Part shown: piece after piece, positions 5,195-9,568 of the stretch | How the letters are laid out: each line of letters starts with the position of its first letter | Position numbering within the stretch: position 1 is the first letter of the stretch | Source of the DNA: Myxococcales bacterium | GTDB lineage: Bacteria > Myxococcota_A > Polyangia > Polyangiales > Polyangiaceae | Assembly (NCBI GenBank): GCA_013298325.1 | Contig: JAAFHJ010000140.1 | Span: 1-9,568, forward strand | Direction of reading: 5' to 3' | DNA length: 9,568 nt | Notes under the pieces: model-generated | Database searches by the model: none | The model's input: the letters and a program-made list of their open reading frames with translations, nothing else | Told to the model about the DNA's origin: nothing | Made by a program: the position numbers and the translations under genes

Positions 5195-8100
5195 CGGTGC
5201 ACTCGGAGCTCGGTTCCGCCGATCCTGCGCAGGAGCGAGGCGAAACTCGGGGCCTCGACGACGACACATGGGAGCGCCTCTACGCGGCCGCGGACCGTGA
5301 TGGCAAACAGGCAGAATTGCTAAAGCTTTTTGATGGCCTCTCCGTCAATAAGCGCGTCAAGGCGCTTTCGACGCTCGCCCAGGCCGAGGCGTTCCTTCGT
5401 GCCGCCCACTACGGGCGTCGGTCTGGCCAGGACGACAACCTCGTCCGCAAGAACCTCGAGCGCGCCGTCCAGGCCGACTCTTCCGTGTATTCCGCATGGG
5501 ATGCCTTGGCCGAAGTCATGGTCGCCGAGCGCCCCCGATTCCTCGAAATGATCCTCGCCGCTGCGACGAAGCGCGCCGAGATCAAAAGCCCGCTGTTCCT
5601 CCGTGCCCGCCACGCGCTCCCCGAAGAGGGGGTCCCCGATCCGCTGCGTTTCAAGGTGCTTGGCCCCTACGTCGCCGAGCACCCCGAGGACGAAGCGGCG
5701 TTTGCCGATCTCGATGGCGCCCTCACGCGCATGGGCCGCTTCTCGGACCTCGCCGCCCTCCGCGAGCAGAAGCTCGCCGCCGAGACCGACCCTGCCCGAA
5801 GGATTCCGCTGATCGAGGCGCTCCTCGATGTCTACGCGGAGCGCCTCCGCGACGCCTCGAAGGCGCTTGGCCACGCAGAGGCGCTCGTCGCCCTCGACCC
5901 GAACCATCCGGGGGCGATCGCGCTCCTCCGCCGCACCTCCCAGCAGAAGCCGCTCGCCGCTCGCGCTGCGGAAGCTCTTGCACTTGCTGCAAATTTGCGC
6001 GGTGACGTCGGCGAAGAAGAGCAGATGTACGGCGTCCTCCTCGAGACCGTCCGCGGCCCGAAGCGCAAGGAGATCTTGGAAAAGGTCTACGCGCTGAAGG
6101 TCAACCGCGGCGACGGCCGTGGCGCCCGCGAAGCACTTGAAGGGTCGCTCGCCATCGAGCCGGCCGACGACGCAGTGCGTGCACTCTACAAAGATGCCGT
6201 GCGTGCCGAGGGGATCCTCGCCGATGGCGCCAAGTACCTGGTCAAGGTCTCGACGGCGGCGAAAGAACCCGATGGAAAGGCGCGTGTCTCCCTCGATGCC
6301 GCCGAACTTCTTCGCGAAGCGGGGGAAGTCCGCCGTGCCAAGCAGAACCTGACCTCGCTGTTTGGCGCCGACGCGATCTCCGACGACACCAAGGGGAAGA
6401 TCGCCTGGCAGCTCGTCCTTGTCGCCGAAGCCGAGAATGACGGCGCAGCCCTAGCCGACGCCCTTGCGAAGGTTTTTACCTTTGAGACCGACCCGGAGCG
6501 CCGCGCCGAGGCCGGTCTTCGGGCGGCCGAAATGGCGTTTGCCGAGGGGGACTTCGACCGCGCCGCCGATGCATTTTCCAAGCTCGAAAGCTCTGCCCAC
6601 GGCGTCTACGCCATGGCGAAGCTTGCGGAGATTGCCGAGGGGCGTGAGGACTGGCTCGGCCTCGCCGATGCCTACGGGCGGCGGGCCGCGCTGACGGCGG
6701 AAGTCGAAGATAAAAAAGCGCTTTTGCTCGCCCGTGGCTCGGTGCTCGCCGAGCGTCTTCAGGACGCCCCCAAGGCAGCAGCTGCCTACGGCGAATACGT
6801 CGATGCCTTTGGCGCCGACCGCGGCGTTCTGGACGCGATCTTGGCGATGGCGCCGCCTGGCGAAGAGCGACTCAAATACGGATTGCTCCGGATCTCAGTC
6901 GCCATTCCCGAGGAGATCCGCGCCATCCGTCTCAGTGTCGGGGCCGATCATGTCGCGCTCCCCGGCACCGGCGCGTCGACCGGCGACGTGGCGGCGACCA
7001 TCGCCGAAGAGCTCCTCGCCGAGCACACCGACGAAGAGGTCCTTGCGTTTGCCGAGTCGGTCCTCGCCATCGAGCCGGAGAGCCCCCGCGTGGCTTCCGA
7101 GGACGGTTCCTTCGCGGTGTCGGCCCGTTCGCGCGTCGCTGGCGCCCTCGAACCGGTGTATCTTGCACAGAATGAGATTCAGCGGGCCGTCGACGCGATC
7201 CGTCTCCAATCGGCCGACGCCACCGATCCGACGACCCGCGAGTTTCACGCGGCCCGTGCCGCCCAGATCGCCGAAGAGCGGATGCCGGAACTCTGGCCGT
7301 CGCTGGTCGCGGAAGCACTTGTTTTTGCACTAAATGACAGTGCAGTCGCCGAGGACCCGGAGGCGACCGTCGCCCGCGATGGCGGCGCCACCAGCCCCCG
7401 CGAAGCCGACGCGGGCCGTTGGCTCACGACCCTGCGCACCGCCACCGAAGGGCTCGACCCGGCGAGCCGCCAGGGGATCTGGTCGTGGGTTGCCGAAGGG
7501 CGCGAGGCGGTCTCGGCGGTCCACAGCGAGGTCCTCCGCGAAGCGGCCGCCGGCGATGCGGTCCTCGGCGAGGCGGAAAAGGCGGCCGGCGCGCTTTCGC
7601 GGGTTGCGGCGAGCCCCTTCGGCGAGCCTCGCGACGTCGACGCACTTGATGCGGTCTACATCGATCTTGCCGGCCGCAGCGAAGGCGACGGAGATGCGCG
7701 CGCCTGGACGGAGGCGCGGGTCGCCGCCCGTTCGAGCTGGGCATCGTCGCCGCAAGGGGCGGAATCGGCCAAGCAGCGTCTCGTAGAAGCGGCTGATATT
7801 GCTGAAAATGAGCTTCAGGAGCCGGCCCAAGCTGCCGACCTGTGGGCGCGGGCAGGGGCCATCGAGCCGGACGACGACGTCGTCCTCGAAGCGGAGCTCC
7901 GTTGCCGAGAAGCAGCCGGCGACGACGACGGCATTTTCGCAATGATGGCAGCGCGCATTGCCGCGGGCGCCGCCGACGCGCCCCGCACTCGTGACCTCCA
8001 AATCCGCGAACTCGAACTCGCCGCCGACAAGGGGCGCGGACCGCTTTTTGAAGCGAAGGCGCTCGCCTTCTTGGGGGCGTGGTCCCCGAGCGGGGAAGAC

Positions 8101-9568
8101 CTCGATCGCCTCGCAGACCAGGCGGAACGGGCCCCTTCGGCGAAGATCCTTCGAACGGTGACCGCCCAGGCAGCCAGCACCGCCGACGACCCGGAACGGA
8201 AGGCGCGTTCCTTCTACCGACTCGGTCTTCTTGCCGAAGAAGATCGGGATGTTGGCGCCGCTGCGACCCACTATCTTGAGAGCTACGAGCTCGCCGCTGC
8301 GGTCCCCGTTGCGGCCGGTTCCGAAGTGGCAGAGTCCCGAAAAATTGCCGCGCGCGCCCTCGGGCGTGCCCATGCGCTCGGAGCCACCAGCGACGCGGAA
8401 GAAGAGGCGCTCGCGACGCTCCTCGAAGCGAACGGCGATCCAAAGGGGGCCCGGCTCGTCCTCGAAGCGCGCGCCAAAGGGAAGCCGGCCTCCGTCGCCC
8501 GCGGCCACCTTGTGCGTGCCGCCGCGCTGGCGCGGACCCAAGAAGATAACGCCTTCGCCGCCTTCACCGCCGCCCAAGCGGCCCTCACTGTTGCCCCCGC
8601 CGACGCCGAAGCGCTCGCCTGGTACACCGACGCCGCCGAGACCGAGCGCGCCCTGGAAGGGGCAAATTTCCTCGCGCAAGAACGCCGTCGCTCCTCGGAC
8701 GCTGCCGAGCGCCGCCGCCTCACGATCGCCGAAGCAGAACTGCGCGGCCGCCTCGCCGAGACCCGCGCCGTTTCACTTGCACTCTACAAGGACCTTGTCG
8801 ACGCGCCGAGCGCCCGCGATGAGGCCGACGACGAGGCTGTAGTCGCCGCCTATGCGGCCGTCGTCGCCGTCGCCTTTGAGGCCCAGGACGCGTCCGTTAA
8901 GCCGTACCTCCGCTACCTCGCCCTCGCCCAAATCGCGCGCGCCACCGGCGATGCCGTCGTCCCCGCCCTCCGGTCGCTTGCTCGCGCCGACGAGGCCGAT
9001 GCGGCAGCCCTCGGCCTCGCCTCCTGGCAGAAGGTCCTCGATGCGGCACCGGGCGACGCGGAGGCACTCACCCACATCGCTGATCTTGCAGCGAAAACGG
9101 GCGACGCCGACGGAAGCGAACTTGCCTACGAAGAGCTTTGGACCGTCGCCGATGGTGCCGACGGGAAGGCGACTGCCGCCCGCGACGCGACCCGAACCCT
9201 CCTCGCGCTTGGCCGAGGTGACGCCGCCGTTGGCTTCGCCGAGCGTGCCTTCGCCGAAGCACCCCTCGCTCCGGCGACCCAAGAGGCGCTTGCCGCGCTC
9301 CTAGCCGACGAAACGACCAAAGGGGCTGCCGCAAAACTCGTCGCTGCCGCCCTCGCTGGGTTGGAAGCCTCTGGGGCTGATGTCGGATTGATTCATGCGG
9401 TTGAAGAGCGTTTGATCGTCGCCCTCGAACCGGGGGTGCTCGACGCGGCAACGATGCTTCACCGTGTCGTCGGTTGGGTCGCCCGCGAGAAGGAACGCGG
9501 GCTCGCGGAAGGTCTCGCCGCCGCCCTTCGTGGAGCGACGCTCTTCCCGCGGGAAGACGAAATTCTCA
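5110..9568 (+). CDS. Giant TPR-type solenoid protein (3' end outside the window)
   Basis: One frame stays open from ATG 5110 to the right edge: 1,486 complete codons and no stop, so the gene is partial here. There is no signal peptide or membrane helix, and the start MESTPETTPLFSFDEPLDKL is acidic and soluble, so a cytoplasmic location is inferred. The protein is almost all Ala-rich amphipathic helices with degenerate TPR units. Clear units include ALVALDPNHPGA (258-269), EALEGSLAIEPADD (341-354), SVLAIEPESP (650-659), AADLWARAGAIEPDDD (908-923), FYRLGLLAEE (1035-1044), LTVAPADAEAL (1159-1169) and WQKVLDAAPGDAEAL (1306-1320). I noticed a single Cys (932). No catalytic motif is recognisable, which points to a scaffold or protein-interaction role. 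A GAGG at 5101-5104, 5 nt before ATG, supports this start. GTG 5068 is in frame but has no ribosome site. The function is unknown. Confidence 0.88.
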   Translation, partial: MESTPETTPLFSFDEPLDKLDDVLVSMLTVHSELGSADPAQERGETRGLDDDTWERLYAAADRDGKQAELLKLFDGLSVNKRVKALSTLAQAEAFLRAAHYGRRSGQDDNLVRKNLERAVQADSSVYSAWDALAEVMVAERPRFLEMILAAATKRAEIKSPLFLRARHALPEEGVPDPLRFKVLGPYVAEHPEDEAAFADLDGALTRMGRFSDLAALREQKLAAETDPARRIPLIEALLDVYAERLRDASKALGHAEALVALDPNHPGAIALLRRTSQQKPLAARAAEALALAANLRGDVGEEEQMYGVLLETVRGPKRKEILEKVYALKVNRGDGRGAREALEGSLAIEPADDAVRALYKDAVRAEGILADGAKYLVKVSTAAKEPDGKARVSLDAAELLREAGEVRRAKQNLTSLFGADAISDDTKGKIAWQLVLVAEAENDGAALADALAKVFTFETDPERRAEAGLRAAEMAFAEGDFDRAADAFSKLESSAHGVYAMAKLAEIAEGREDWLGLADAYGRRAALTAEVEDKKALLLARGSVLAERLQDAPKAAAAYGEYVDAFGADRGVLDAILAMAPPGEERLKYGLLRISVAIPEEIRAIRLSVGADHVALPGTGASTGDVAATIAEELLAEHTDEEVLAFAESVLAIEPESPRVASEDGSFAVSARSRVAGALEPVYLAQNEIQRAVDAIRLQSADATDPTTREFHAARAAQIAEERMPELWPSLVAEALVFALNDSAVAEDPEATVARDGGATSPREADAGRWLTTLRTATEGLDPASRQGIWSWVAEGREAVSAVHSEVLREAAAGDAVLGEAEKAAGALSRVAASPFGEPRDVDALDAVYIDLAGRSEGDGDARAWTEARVAARSSWASSPQGAESAKQRLVEAADIAENELQEPAQAADLWARAGAIEPDDDVVLEAELRCREAAGDDDGIFAMMAARIAAGAADAPRTRDLQIRELELAADKGRGPLFEAKALAFLGAWSPSGEDLDRLADQAERAPSAKILRTVTAQAASTADDPERKARSFYRLGLLAEEDRDVGAAATHYLESYELAAAVPVAAGSEVAESRKIAARALGRAHALGATSDAEEEALATLLEANGDPKGARLVLEARAKGKPASVARGHLVRAAALARTQEDNAFAAFTAAQAALTVAPADAEALAWYTDAAETERALEGANFLAQERRRSSDAAERRRLTIAEAELRGRLAETRAVSLALYKDLVDAPSARDEADDEAVVAAYAAVVAVAFEAQDASVKPYLRYLALAQIARATGDAVVPALRSLARADEADAAALGLASWQKVLDAAPGDAEALTHIADLAAKTGDADGSELAYEELWTVADGADGKATAARDATRTLLALGRGDAAVGFAERAFAEAPLAPATQEALAALLADETTKGAAAKLVAAALAGLEASGADVGLIHAVEERLIVALEPGVLDAATMLHRVVGWVAREKERGLAEGLAAALRGATLFPREDEIL

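Noticed and set aside
292..5921. Five copies of the palindrome GCGATCGC (292, 825, 1281, 4304, 5914), like the cyanobacterial HIP1 octamer
   Set aside because: Four of the five encode Ala-Ile-Ala in the gene's frame using preferred codons, so codon usage explains them. A genome-wide count against a codon-aware null would be needed to claim enrichment.
7330..8679. 449-codon minus-strand open frame inside the giant TPR gene
   Set aside because: Same reasoning: an antisense shadow of a continuous GC-rich gene, with no signal peptide, domain motif or ribosome site.

Overview
The window is GC-rich and almost fully coding, with strong G/C preference at third codon positions. LpxC (lipid A synthesis) and a signal-peptide-bearing, Phe-terminated beta-barrel candidate point to a Gram-negative, diderm bacterium. 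The many TPR/HEAT proteins, including one of at least 1,486 residues, and the Ala/Glu/Asp-rich composition recall Myxococcota/Bradymonadota-like lineages. That placement is inference: no rRNA or other phylogenetic marker is present. I see no mobile elements, CRISPR arrays, tRNAs or phage genes.

Layout. (1) 15-1565 (+): an exported protein with HEAT-like and TPR-like segments, anchored by one C-terminal membrane helix. (2) 1647-1925 (-): acylphosphatase, convergent with gene 1 and divergent from lpxC with only 29 bp between the start codons. (3) 1955-2767 (+): a compact, divergent LpxC that keeps its zinc and catalytic residues. (4) 2796-3860 (+): a zinc-dependent medium-chain alcohol dehydrogenase with both zinc sites intact. 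(5) 3857-4909 (+): a putative outer-membrane beta-barrel. Its only standard start codon overlaps the dehydrogenase stop. Two hairpins, one of them about 24 bp long, lie between that stop and the signal-peptide core. (6) 4910-5109: an intergenic leader with small hairpins and a very good Shine-Dalgarno in front of a short overlapping reading frame. (7) 5110 to the right edge (+): a giant soluble TPR-type solenoid protein that runs out of the window without a stop.

Genes 3, 4, 5 and 7 share one strand, and the first three junctions are tight (28 bp, then a 4-bp overlap). lpxC, the dehydrogenase and the barrel protein may therefore be co-transcribed, unless the hairpins end the transcript. The shared theme is the cell envelope (lipid A, outer-membrane protein, membrane-anchored scaffold) plus large protein-interaction solenoids. 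No named multi-gene system can be assigned from the sequence. The most interesting points are the structured dehydrogenase/barrel junction, the giant TPR protein and the departures from standard LpxC motifs.
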